Positions 7,207-13,294 of a stretch of DNA of 43,008 nucleotides are shown in pieces (the stretch's first letter is position 1; each line of letters starts with the position of its first letter). Made by a program: the position numbers and the translations under genes. Origin of the DNA: a virus. The notes under the pieces are model-generated. The model saw only the letters and a program-made list of their open reading frames with translations. It ran no database searches and was not told the origin of the DNA. The stretch covers positions 1-43,008 of IMG/VR virus record IMGVR_UViG_3300021961_000195; one strand, given 5' to 3'.

Positions 7207-7616
7207 TCGTGCGTCCCTCCCAAGTTATGCAGCAGACCATGACCAAGCAAAAATATCGCAGTCCGGTCGTTAAATGAAGTCGGCGCTGGTGCGATCAGTT
7301 CCATTCCGCCAACAGGCCTAATGTGAGCGCACTCCCAATGCAGTCCGCCGCACATTTTTGACGACTTCGCCAGCGACTCGGCGTATCCGTCCGTCAGCGT
7401 GACTTTCGTGCAGATCGTGTATTCACCGGGCGGCGGGATATGGATGTCTTTCAAAACAACTGTGGAGTCGATGGCAGCTAAGACTGAGCAGCCGACCATC
7501 GTCATCAGCAGGATCAGGATGGCAAAGCCGATAATGAAGCGTTGCTCCAGCTCGGTTGCCGGGCGATTGCGGCCCTGGTTGGCGTTGATGTCGTCGTCAT
7601 CCATTTCGTTCTCCAT
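7203..7616 (-). CDS. Membrane-anchored protein with a degenerate metzincin-like motif
   Basis: A 137-residue protein with a charged N-terminal segment, one membrane helix (about residues 28-48, IGFAILILLMTMVGCSVLA) and an external domain with several cysteines (TICTKV, KMCGGLHWECAHI). Near the C-terminus HGLLHNLGGTH fits the spacing HxxxHxxGxxH of metzincin metalloproteases, but the catalytic Glu after the first His is Gly. The three histidines could still bind zinc. MVGC at the end of the helix resembles a lipobox but lies too deep for an ordinary lipoprotein signal. The start overlaps the preceding gene by 20 bases. Function unknown. Confidence 0.7.
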   Translation of the reverse strand: MENEMDDDDINANQGRNRPATELEQRFIIGFAILILLMTMVGCSVLAAIDSTVVLKDIHIPPPGEYTICTKVTLTDGYAESLAKSSKMCGGLHWECAHIRPVGGMELIAPAPTSFNDRTAIFLLGHGLLHNLGGTHE

Positions 7617-7794
7617 ACGTTGCGCCCCGCGGTTCCTCGCTGCCTTTCACCAGGCAGTAGCCAAAGCACTGCACGCAATCGCACCCTGGCAGCGGATTGC
7701 CGCGCCGACCTTTATCGAATACAACCGTTGACGGGCGATTACCGTTCTTGAGACTGAATACCGTGACCTTTTTTCCATCCGGTGTGCGTATCAT
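7597..7794 (-). CDS. 65-residue cysteine-rich hypothetical protein
   Basis: A small protein starting MIRTPDGKKVTVFSLKNG, using the ATG at 7794 with GGAGG five bases upstream. A longer frame to 7842 overlaps the promoter described at 7814-7842 and is rejected. The segment GCDCVQCFGYC holds four closely spaced cysteines and could bind a zinc ion. It is the first gene after the internal leftward promoter, and one copy of the 9-bp CGATTACCG repeat lies inside it. Function unknown. Confidence 0.72.
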   Translation of the reverse strand: MIRTPDGKKVTVFSLKNGNRPSTVVFDKGRRGNPLPGCDCVQCFGYCLVKGSEEPRGATYGERNG

Positions 7795-7943
7795 GTTGCC
7801 TCCGATTTTAGTGAGATTACGCCCGATTACCGAGCCTGTCAACCCCGATTACCGATTATTGCCTGGCGCGGGCGCGTCACCCGCGATTACCGCCTCCAGC
7901 TCCCGGATCCGGGCCATGGCTTCGGTATGGGTTGCGATTACCG
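7736..7943. repeat. Five direct copies of CGATTACCG
   Basis: Exact copies of CGATTACCG lie at 7736-7744, 7824-7832, 7846-7854, 7884-7892 and 7935-7943, all in the same orientation. The second lies in the spacer of a leftward promoter and the third just upstream of its -35; these two start 22 bp apart, about two helical turns. A partial copy (CGATTATTG) follows at 7853. They may be regulator sites or iterons. Confidence 0.8.
7814..7842 (-). promoter_or_regulatory. Leftward sigma70-type promoter inside the repeat cluster
   Basis: On the minus strand a perfect TTGACA (7842-7837), a 17-base spacer and TAATCT (7819-7814) precede the GGAGG and ATG of the gene at 7794. Transcription would start near 7807, giving a very short leader. 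The spacer contains one CGGTAATCG (complement of the repeat) and another lies just upstream of the -35, so binding there should affect RNA polymerase directly. Confidence 0.65.
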
Positions 7944-8154
7944 GAATATTGAAATCCTTACAGAGTAGGCTAACGTACTGATAAGTCACATTCAAGGCGG
8001 CCGCCATTTCCCGCTGGGTGTACCGGCGCCCCTCCCGCTGCAGATAGTCAACCATTTTCGCTTTGGTGAACACCCCGGCCGGTACGGTCCTAGGTTTCCG
8101 GGGTTTACGTAAGGGGATCCTGTACCGTAGCGAGCGCTTTACCGGATCAGCCAT
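7849..8154 (-). CDS. Small helix-turn-helix DNA-binding protein, candidate regulator
   Basis: A 101-residue basic protein starting MADPVKRSLRYRIPLRKPRK. The segment RRYTQREMAAALNVTYQYVS (about residues 44-63) reads as a helix-turn-helix, with EMAAALNVTYQYVSLL the likely turn and recognition helix. The arginine-rich N-terminus could also touch DNA. It ends on the edge of the repeat-bearing promoter that drives the next gene, so it is a natural candidate to bind the CGATTACCG sites, two of which lie in its own coding sequence. The ATG at 8154 is chosen over one at 8175 because it fits a GGGGG Shine-Dalgarno and a shorter overlap. No family name can be given. Confidence 0.72.
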   Translation of the reverse strand: MADPVKRSLRYRIPLRKPRKPRTVPAGVFTKAKMVDYLQREGRRYTQREMAAALNVTYQYVSLLCKDFNIPVIATHTEAMARIRELEAVIAGDAPAPGNNR

Positions 8155-8249
8155 AGCAAACCCCCGGCCAGGCAAACCCCGATAAAAAAGGCGATGACGG
8201 TGAAACCCAGCACGCGTAAACCGTAGATCAGGTTATTGTCTAACATCAT
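8139..8249 (-). CDS. 36-residue single-helix membrane peptide
   Basis: A tiny gene on the minus strand. The ATG at 8249 overlaps the preceding stop (ATGA), with GAGG five bases upstream; a second ATG follows directly at 8246. The product has one hydrophobic span (VLGFTVIAFFIGVCLAGGLL) ending LWLIR. Coupled overlaps on both sides support it. Such peptides in podophages may alter the host membrane; the function is unknown. Confidence 0.65.
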   Translation of the reverse strand: MMLDNNLIYGLRVLGFTVIAFFIGVCLAGGLLWLIR

Positions 8250-8518
8250 TCGCCCCTCGCTTGGCGGATAGCGTCCTCCCGCGACGATGCGCGCGCATAA
8301 ACGCACACAGGCTCGCCGTTGACCCATCCCCATACACCCCACACATTTGAAGGCGTGCCCCAATAGGCGCCGCCGCGGTCGTACCCGTCGCCGCCCCCTT
8401 GGCGCCGCGCGTGCAAGCGTTTGACGTGCTGCAGATTTGCCGAGTTGTCGCTGCGGCGCCCCATTGGCGCGCCGTAACGGCAATTGACATCAGGGAATGG
8501 GTTAAACTGTTTCATCAT
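8246..8518 (-). CDS. 90-residue hypothetical protein, conserved-looking phage type
   Basis: A small protein beginning MMKQFNPFPDVNCRYGAPMG, with GAGAGG in front of the ATG at 8518; a second ATG follows at once. The middle is Gly/Tyr/Trp-rich (GGGDGYDRGGAYWG, VWGVWGWVNG), and the C-terminus (VYARASSREDAIRQARGE) is helical and charged. The opening DVNCRYGAPMGRRS recalls a family of short phage proteins of unknown function. Its stop overlaps the start of the membrane peptide after it. Confidence 0.72.
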   Translation of the reverse strand: MMKQFNPFPDVNCRYGAPMGRRSDNSANLQHVKRLHARRQGGGDGYDRGGAYWGTPSNVWGVWGWVNGEPVCVYARASSREDAIRQARGE

Positions 8519-8527
8519 CTTATCCTC

Positions 8528-8614
8528 TCAAGTTAGCGCCGCACCGATACACAGCACGGCAAGAAAAAACAAATCAATAGCTAGGACGGCGAGGGCGGTT
8601 TGTATGGGGTTCAT
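8528..8614 (-). CDS. 28-residue hydrophobic peptide
   Basis: A minimal gene on the minus strand whose ATG at 8614 overlaps the previous stop (ATGA) and whose stop lies 13 bases before the next gene's start, next to that gene's Shine-Dalgarno. The product starts MNPIQTALAVLAIDLFF and is a single probable membrane span. Its position in an uninterrupted overlapping run is the main evidence. Function unknown. Confidence 0.55.
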   Translation of the reverse strand: MNPIQTALAVLAIDLFFLAVLCIGAALT

Positions 8615-8838
8615 ACCAGCGCATCCAGTTCGGACTGCGAAACCTCTCGCGCCTTTGCCCCGGCAAGCCATTTGTTGATATGGCGCGAAGTGGTAACACT
8701 CCAGCGCTTGTCAGTCCGCACAAAGCCGGAGCCGTCATTCATACAGGCCGCGACCGGCGTTTCGTAGCTGAACAGAATCGTAGCCTTTTCGGTTTCGATT
8801 TCCGTCATGTTGCTTGCGATTGGTTTCAATTTCAGCAT
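8611..8838 (-). CDS. 75-residue hypothetical protein
   Basis: A soluble protein with ATG at 8838 and GGGAG upstream. The segment KATILFSYETPVAAC and the later WSVTTSRHINKWLAG recall a group of small phage proteins of unknown function that share the pattern ILFSYxTPVA. The C-terminal part looks helical. It may be an early accessory protein; nothing in the sequence shows its target. Confidence 0.72.
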   Translation of the reverse strand: MLKLKPIASNMTEIETEKATILFSYETPVAACMNDGSGFVRTDKRWSVTTSRHINKWLAGAKAREVSQSELDALV

Positions 8839-8882
8839 GTCATTCTCCCGTTACTATCCCGGCAAGCCGTGCCGGTGCGGTT

Positions 8883-9098
8883 TTACTTGTTGCGTTTCGC
8901 TTTCTTCGCTGCACGGTCCGCCAGTACCTGCTGACGCACGGCCATATCAGCGCATGCGGCCAGCGTGGTCCAGAAAACCTTGCGCGTGCGTTCGGCACGG
9001 AACCCAATCACATCACCGGGCGCCAGGATTACCACAATCCGGCGGCCGCGATGGGTTCCGATGCTGCGCCGTGATAGTGCTTTGTTGAGGGGGGTCAT
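8883..9098 (-). CDS. 71-residue basic hypothetical protein
   Basis: Begins MTPLNKALSRRSIGTHRGRR and ends with a lysine-rich tail (DRAAKKAKRNK). The pattern RRIVVILAPGDVIGFRAERTRK, a short beta-rich run between basic ends, suggests a nucleic-acid-binding fold. I chose the ATG at 9098 because it overlaps the upstream stop (ATGA), over an ATG three codons earlier. A 44-base gap holding only the next gene's Shine-Dalgarno follows. No family recognised. Confidence 0.72.
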   Translation of the reverse strand: MTPLNKALSRRSIGTHRGRRIVVILAPGDVIGFRAERTRKVFWTTLAACADMAVRQQVLADRAAKKAKRNK

Positions 9099-9310
9099 TT
9101 CAAGCACCGCGCATATTTAGCAAGATTGCCAGAACCAATGCGGCGCGCGTATTCCCTAGCGCCGCAGTTTTCATTGTTTGCCGCATCCAGAAAATCCAGC
9201 GCAATGCGTTGCTGCGCTTTCCCTTCCAGATTAACCCATTCGGCATTGAATACCTGCTCCAGAATGCCGTACGCGTGCCCGGTCATTATCGCGCCATATT
9301 TATTTGCCAT
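9095..9310 (-). CDS. 71-residue hypothetical protein
   Basis: A small soluble protein starting MANKYGAIMTGHAYGILEQV, ATG at 9310 with GGAG nine bases upstream. The middle (WVNLEGKAQQRIALDFLDAA) is likely helical. The C-terminus contains two cysteines. It is the second gene of the leftward operon after the 26-residue leader peptide gene, so it should be made early. Function unknown. Confidence 0.7.
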   Translation of the reverse strand: MANKYGAIMTGHAYGILEQVFNAEWVNLEGKAQQRIALDFLDAANNENCGAREYARRIGSGNLAKYARCLK

Positions 9311-9312
9311 TA

Positions 9313-9393
9313 TTAAAATCTCCGCAATGTGTGGATGATAGGCTGCGCCAGCGCCCAGCCGGTGATGCTGATGGCGATGAGTAAGAGTGTCAT
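9313..9393 (-). CDS. 26-residue hydrophobic peptide, first gene of the leftward operon
   Basis: An 81-base gene on the minus strand with ATG at 9393 and a strong AGGAG seven bases upstream. The product is a single probable membrane span (MTLLLIAISITGWALAQ) followed by a basic end. It lies between the leftward promoter and the 71-residue gene, two bases apart, so it could also act as a leader that sets translation of the next gene. Function unknown. Confidence 0.6.
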   Translation of the reverse strand: MTLLLIAISITGWALAQPIIHTLRRF

Positions 9394-9435
9394 TTTTATC
9401 TCCTGGTTATGTGCTGCATTGGTGCTACGGTTTGG

Positions 9436-9465
9436 AATTTACGCCCCTTGCTTGATTGCTGTCAA
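9436..9465 (-). promoter_or_regulatory. Main leftward sigma70-type promoter
   Basis: On the minus strand a perfect TTGACA (9465-9460), an 18-base spacer and TAAATT (9441-9436) lie 43 bases before the first start codon at 9393. An AT-rich run just upstream of the -35 (9466-9490) could serve as an UP element. It follows a terminator that insulates it from the gene at 9541-9900. It probably drives most of the leftward arm. Confidence 0.7.
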
Positions 9466-9490
9466 TAGGCTTTGAATAATTATTTACGGG

Positions 9491-9517
9491 CAAAATAAAA
9501 GGGACCGAAGTCCCTTT
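9491..9517 (-). terminator. Intrinsic terminator after the gene at 9541-9900
   Basis: Minus-strand stem AAAGGGAC / GTCCCTTT with a TTCG loop, followed by TATTTTG. It ends transcription of the single gene at 9541-9900 and separates it from the leftward promoter at 9465. The plus strand lacks a T-run after the stem, so it works in one direction only. Confidence 0.8.
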
Positions 9518-9540
9518 AAAATCAACCATTTAGTGTTTTA

Positions 9541-9900
9541 TTATTTCTGGTATTTCTGCCGTTTCTGTGATTGTTCGGCTTTTAACTCCGCTATTTCGTC
9601 AGCGCTTAGTCCGGTTGCGGTTGCGTGGTCGGGATATGCTGCGGCCATTTGTTCAGTCACCCAGGCCAGCAGGTGTTCCGGCAGGACCGTAAAGTCATGC
9701 CCTTTCGCCAGGCGCTTTTCTTCAATGACCCAGCCCAGCCGGAATGACTGACGTTTGCCCACAATGCCTGTACAGAGCACGCGGACGTGGACATAAAGGG
9801 GACAGTCCGCCAGTTCAGCGTAAAGCCTTGCGCCGCTTTCTGGATGATCTGCGATGTGCGAGTCTGGATCCGGTTGCTTGATGTGATATTTGTAAGCCAT
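9541..9900 (-). CDS. 119-residue hypothetical protein, stand-alone leftward gene
   Basis: A monocistronic gene with its own promoter and terminator, next to the divergent control region. The protein starts MAYKYHIKQPDPDSHIAD and has a central segment (LYVHVRVLCTGIVGKRQSFRLGWVIEE) that looks beta-rich. The C-terminal helix is basic and Gln/Lys-rich (AELKAEQSQKRQKYQK). The ATG at 9900 with AGGTG upstream is preferred to a GTG three codons earlier. Its place opposite the terminase genes, with a palindrome over its start of transcription, suggests a regulatory or very early product. I recognise no family and no clear helix-turn-helix. Confidence 0.75.
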   Translation of the reverse strand: MAYKYHIKQPDPDSHIADHPESGARLYAELADCPLYVHVRVLCTGIVGKRQSFRLGWVIEEKRLAKGHDFTVLPEHLLAWVTEQMAAAYPDHATATGLSADEIAELKAEQSQKRQKYQK

Positions 9901-9916
9901 TGGAATCACCTATTAA

Positions 9917-9941
9917 AGAGGATTACTCCTCTATAATAGCA
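9917..9941. promoter_or_regulatory. Extended -10 promoter with overlapping palindrome (divergent region)
   Basis: On the minus strand TGC-TATTAT (9941-9933) is an extended -10 for the gene at 9541-9900. The plus strand shows TATAAT at 9932-9937. Immediately beside them lies the palindrome AGAGGATTACTCCTCT (9917-9932), covering the leftward transcription start. This is a likely operator site. Confidence 0.55.
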
Positions 9942-9960
9942 TGGTTTAGCGGCAATGCGC

Positions 9961-10039
9961 ATTCCGTTTGCGGTTGCGTCGGAAGGTGCGAGCCGGGAAC
10001 CCCTCTTTAGAGGAGGGTCCCGACGCAACGCAACGGAAT
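9961..10039. repeat. Large imperfect inverted repeat in the divergent control region
   Basis: Bases 9961-9982 are complementary to 10020-10039 over 20 base pairs with two single-base bulges. Between them lies a smaller palindrome (CCTCTTTAGAGG, 10002-10013) that shares the AGAGG half-site with the palindrome at 9917-9932. Read as RNA it would form a long hairpin directly ahead of the terminase small subunit gene; as DNA it could be a cruciform or origin element. Confidence 0.75.
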
Positions 10040-10064
10040 AGCCGGAACAGACCTTTCTGGCAAC

Positions 10065-10586
10065 ATGGTAGACTTGTTGAATATGGCGCTAAGTCCCGAA
10101 GTTGCCGCGAAAGTTGCGGCCGCGTTTCCCGACATCCTGCAGGCAATCAGCAATGGCGCACGCGTTGACCAGACTTGCGCGCTGCATGGCCTGGACCGGC
10201 GCATTGTCTGGCAATATTGGAGCACGGACCCGCAACGGCGTACGCAATGGTATGACGCCATGAAGGAATCGGCGGACGCCTTTGCCGACAAAGCATTGGA
10301 CGCTGCAGAGAACGCATCTAGGGACGCGAAAGCGGCGCGCGTACAGCTGGCGACATATCAATGGCTTGCTGAAAAGCGCGATCCAGACCGCTACGGCCAG
10401 CGCATGCGGACTGACGTAAACATCAAGACTGTGGACCTGACAAAGATCATTCAGGACGCCAATGCGCGCTTGATAGCGGCGCAGCAAGGCCGGGTTATTG
10501 AGCACGACACATCTAGTAATAGCAGGGCGCCGGACTCTCGCGCGCATGCACAGCTGGATCCCGCATTGCTCTCGGCCCTGCTATGA
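10065..10586 (+). CDS. Terminase small subunit-like protein
   Basis: A 173-residue protein at the head of the packaging genes. The N-terminal part (VAKVAAAFPDILQAISNGAR) and the following VDQTCALHGLDRRIVWQYW form helix-turn-helix-like helices as in small terminase subunits that pick the packaging site. The middle (DAMKESADAFADKALDAAEN) is a helical oligomerisation region, and ATYQWLAEKRDPDRYGQRMR is a pattern I associate with this family. No good Shine-Dalgarno precedes the ATG at 10065; an in-frame ATG at 10083 is an alternative start. It would form a ring that loads DNA onto the large subunit. Confidence 0.82.
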   Translation: MVDLLNMALSPEVAAKVAAAFPDILQAISNGARVDQTCALHGLDRRIVWQYWSTDPQRRTQWYDAMKESADAFADKALDAAENASRDAKAARVQLATYQWLAEKRDPDRYGQRMRTDVNIKTVDLTKIIQDANARLIAAQQGRVIEHDTSSNSRAPDSRAHAQLDPALLSALL

Positions 10587-10893
10587 TGCAGTGCACATGC
10601 GCACATTGGACCAATTCACCTGGATTGGGCGAACGCAAGTCATTGATTGCTAACGCTTGGTGCAGCGCAAGCGTATATAATCTTCATTATGTCAAATGCG
10701 CGCATTTTGGGTAACTCATTGATTTTTCAGGGAGCCGGCCAATTTTTCGCCAGGCGGGGGGTGATACCCGGCACACCCATGAACTTGCGCCCGATCACCG
10801 TTGCGAGGGGTCGTTGACGCGGCGTCTGCTTGAAAAATAATATTAAAAATTTTGGCTATTGAATTAACGTGGGGTGCCGTGCTATGATGGGGT
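10587..10893 (+). promoter_or_regulatory. Intergenic region with candidate rightward promoters
   Basis: About 307 bases without a gene. TATAAT at 10676-10681 has no well-spaced -35. The best candidate is TTGAAT (10859-10864), an 18-base spacer and an extended -10 TGC-TATGAT (10880-10888). An AT-rich stretch (10830-10865) precedes it. If this promoter is used, transcription starts at or next to the ATG of the HNH gene at 10894, giving an almost leaderless message. I see no clear terminator after the small terminase gene. Confidence 0.5.
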
Positions 10894-11382
10894 ATGGGAA
10901 TACGTGGACGAAAAAAGACCCCAGTAGGGCAGGCGTGCCGAAACGGGCACCCTTACAATCGAAGCCAAAACGGCGACTGTCGGGATTGCCGTCGGGAACG
11001 TAAGCGGCGTAGTCGTAAAAGTAAAGGCAGAAAGCCCCCCACTTGGCTTGGGGAGCTGACGTGGGTTTGGTTTGCGAGGAAAGCGCTTCGGAAGCACAAG
11101 CGCCACGCAGGTCCGCCCCCGTCGCTAGAGGCTCTTGTCGGACTGTGGAGGGCGCAAGCCGGTCGCTGCGCTATAACGGGGCTGCAGATTGAGGGAACAC
11201 CGCACCTTGACCACAAGATCCCTGTTTCAGCTGACGGAACAAACGACATCAGCAATCTTCAGTGGACTAGCGCCGAAGCCAATTATGCCAAGGGCATCAA
11301 AACAACAGCGGAAGTCCAGAGTTGGCTTTTGGCGGCAGCTGACAGTCTTCGCGCCAGGCAGGCTCTTGATGGCCTGCTTTAG
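10894..11382 (+). CDS. HNH endonuclease
   Basis: A 162-residue HNH nuclease lying between the terminase genes. The N-terminus carries a zinc-finger-like group (Cys15, His19, Cys29, Cys32) and a strongly basic stretch (RRERKRRSRKSKGRK) for DNA binding. The HNH core follows: RCAITGLQIEG at 91-101, Asp106-His107, Asn121 and Asn130 (SNLQWTSAEAN). HNH proteins next to terminases often assist packaging cleavage, but this position is also typical for free-standing homing endonucleases. The start at 10894 leaves almost no 5' leader if the nearby promoter is used. Confidence 0.88.
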   Translation: MGIRGRKKTPVGQACRNGHPYNRSQNGDCRDCRRERKRRSRKSKGRKPPTWLGELTWVWFARKALRKHKRHAGPPPSLEALVGLWRAQAGRCAITGLQIEGTPHLDHKIPVSADGTNDISNLQWTSAEANYAKGIKTTAEVQSWLLAAADSLRARQALDGLL

Positions 11383-11385
11383 TGC

Positions 11386-11424
11386 GTTCCGTTGCGCACA
11401 CCCTGAAAGGGTGCGCACCGGAAC
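11386..11424 (+). other. Hairpin upstream of the terminase large subunit gene
   Basis: Arms TGCGCACACCCT (11393-11404) and AGGGTGCGCA (11408-11417) pair over 10 bp with a two-base bulge, and an outer GTTCC/GGAAC pair (11386-11390, 11420-11424) extends it. There is no T-run, so it is not a standard terminator. It may be a processing or translation-control structure. Confidence 0.5.
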
Positions 11425-11442
11425 ACCGACCGGAGAATCCAA

Positions 11443-13011
11443 GTGATCGGCAGCGCCGCACACGAATCCGAAATCCTGGCCCAAGTGCTGTCCTTGCGGA
11501 ACGACCCGTATTCGTTCGTGCACTACGCCTACCCCTGGCGCCGGCCCGGCACCGCCTTTGAACACTACGCCGCCCCGCGCCGCTGGCAACTGGATGACTT
11601 CATGCGGCTGACCGAACACATCCAGGAGCAGGTGTTCCGTTACGAAAACAACCTGCCGTTGCAGATGTGGCGGGAGGCGCGGTCAAGTGGTCGCGGCCCG
11701 GGTAAGTCCGCCAAGTTCGGCATGGCCGCCCACTGGCACATGAGTACGCACATCGGGTCAACAACGATCGTCACCGCCAACACGGAAGGCCAGTTGCGCT
11801 CGCGCACCTTTCCGGAGTATGCGGTCTGGTTCGGCGCCGCGGTCAACGCCCACTGGTTCAGCCTGGAAACCATGCGGATTGTGCCCCAGCCGTGGTTGTT
11901 GGAACTGGTGCGCAAGCTGCCGGAGGAAGGCGGCCTGGGCATCGACCCGAAGTACTGGTTCGTGCAGGGGCAAACCTGGAGCGAGGACAACCCCAACGCT
12001 TTTGCTGGCGTTCACAACCCCTACGGCCTGCTGTTGCAGATGGACGAAGCGGCCGGTATTCCGGGCGAAATCTGGAACGTGTCTGAGGGCTTCTTCACCG
12101 AGCAGAACCCATACCGGTTCTGGATGGCCGCCTCACAGATGCGGAACCGGCAGGGGCGCTTCTTCGACATCTTCAACGACCCGCAGATGGGGCACGGCTG
12201 GAACCTGCGCACCCTGTCGACCCGCGGCATGGAGGGTGTCGACCAGAGCATCGTTGAAGACCAGATCAAGCGCTACGGTGAGGACAGCGATTTCGTCCGG
12301 GTGGAGATTGACGGGCTGCCGCCGCGCACGTCCGAGGACCAGTTCATCCCGTGGGATGCGGTTCGTGCAGCGCAGCAAAACCCGTCGACCTACGACAGCG
12401 GGGAGCCGCTGATCCTGGGCGTGGATCCGGCGCCGCGGGGTAAAACGTCCTGGCGGTTCCGGCAGGGGCGCAACGCCCGGGACTGCTGCGGGTCAGCGAC
12501 CAAAGGTTCGCTGCTGGCGATGGACAATGTGCAGATCGCCAACAAGGTGCTGGAACTGGACGCCAAGTATCGGCCTGACGACATCTGCATCGACTTCGGC
12601 ATGGGCACTGGCGTCATCGACATCCTGCGCCGCCGGCGGTTGCACGCGCGGCTGCATGAGGTCAAGTTCGGCGCAGCACCCGACGACAAGCAGGGCGAGT
12701 ATGCCACGCACGCGGCCGAGTTGTGGTCGAAGATGCGGGACTGGCTGCCAGGCGGGCAGATCGAAAAAGACGACGGGGAGAAGGGTTCCCTGTCCCAGCA
12801 GTTGACCGACCGGGGCTGGAAGTGGAGCGGGCGGGAGGACAACAAGAAAATCCTTGAAACCAAGGACGACATGAAGCGCCGGGGTGTCGCGTCACCGGAT
12901 GACGCTGATGCGCTGGCCTGCACGTTTGAGGTCAACCCGCCGCGCCGGGATGATGTGCGTACGCGTCGGGTCGTAATCGCCGACGGGGTATCGTCGTCTA
13001 TGACCGACTGA
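11443..13011 (+). CDS. terL: Terminase large subunit
   Basis: The 522-residue packaging motor and nuclease. The ATPase part shows a Walker A-like loop (SGRGPGKS, residues 82-89) and Walker B (LLLQMDEAAG, Asp201-Glu202). The nuclease part has the RNase H-fold acids at Asp328 (ILGVDPAP), Asp384 (CIDFGMGTGV) and Asp489 (SPDDADALA). The stretch after GVDPA (PRGKTSWRFRQGRNARDCCG) differs from the pattern I expect but keeps the frame. The start is GTG at 11443 with GGAG upstream. It cuts concatemers and pumps DNA into heads through the portal encoded at 13476. Confidence 0.95.
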   Translation: MIGSAAHESEILAQVLSLRNDPYSFVHYAYPWRRPGTAFEHYAAPRRWQLDDFMRLTEHIQEQVFRYENNLPLQMWREARSSGRGPGKSAKFGMAAHWHMSTHIGSTTIVTANTEGQLRSRTFPEYAVWFGAAVNAHWFSLETMRIVPQPWLLELVRKLPEEGGLGIDPKYWFVQGQTWSEDNPNAFAGVHNPYGLLLQMDEAAGIPGEIWNVSEGFFTEQNPYRFWMAASQMRNRQGRFFDIFNDPQMGHGWNLRTLSTRGMEGVDQSIVEDQIKRYGEDSDFVRVEIDGLPPRTSEDQFIPWDAVRAAQQNPSTYDSGEPLILGVDPAPRGKTSWRFRQGRNARDCCGSATKGSLLAMDNVQIANKVLELDAKYRPDDICIDFGMGTGVIDILRRRRLHARLHEVKFGAAPDDKQGEYATHAAELWSKMRDWLPGGQIEKDDGEKGSLSQQLTDRGWKWSGREDNKKILETKDDMKRRGVASPDDADALACTFEVNPPRRDDVRTRRVVIADGVSSSMTD

Positions 13012-13017
13012 GCAGCG

Positions 13018-13042
13018 TGGTAAAATTGAGGGCATAGGAGGA
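13018..13042 (+). promoter_or_regulatory. Extended -10 promoter before the first small head gene
   Basis: TGG-TAAAAT (13018-13026) followed by GCATAGGAGG, whose AGGAGG is the Shine-Dalgarno of the gene at 13049. No clear -35. The same arrangement (TGG-TAgAAT ... GCATAGGA) recurs upstream of the capsid gene near 18028, which supports both as promoters. Confidence 0.5.
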
Positions 13043-13048
13043 AAGTTT

Positions 13049-13294
13049 ATGGGTTCACTTTTTGGGGCAAAACCGCCAGCGCCGCAGCCGGTGCCGTTGA
13101 ACCCCGCAGACGACAAGGCGGCGGAGCAGCAGCGCATGGAAGCCGAGCGGGCCGCATTGGCGGACAGCAAGGCGCGCGGTCGGGCGTCGACGATTGCAGC
13201 CGGTGGCGACCTGGCGGCCGAAGAACAGTATGGCCGGGGCTTGCTGAAGCGCAAGCAGCGGGTCGGCACGGCGTCCGCGGAGATGCTGGGTTGA
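13049..13294 (+). CDS. 81-residue hypothetical head-region protein
   Basis: A small protein starting MGSLFGAKPPAPQPVPLNPA, with strong AGGAGG seven bases before the ATG. The N-terminus is Pro-rich, the middle an Ala/Glu/Arg helix (AEQQRMEAERAALADSKARG) and the end basic (GLLKRKQR). Short proteins like this often sit between large terminase and portal genes in podophages; the role is unknown, perhaps in the head vertex. Its stop overlaps the next start (TGATG). Confidence 0.75.
   Translation: MGSLFGAKPPAPQPVPLNPADDKAAEQQRMEAERAALADSKARGRASTIAAGGDLAAEEQYGRGLLKRKQRVGTASAEMLG

Noticed and set aside
12418-12520. Suspected frameshift in the terminase nuclease domain
   Set aside because: The segment after GVDPA looks unusual, but the frame stays open and the downstream acidic residues are in the correct frame and spacing.
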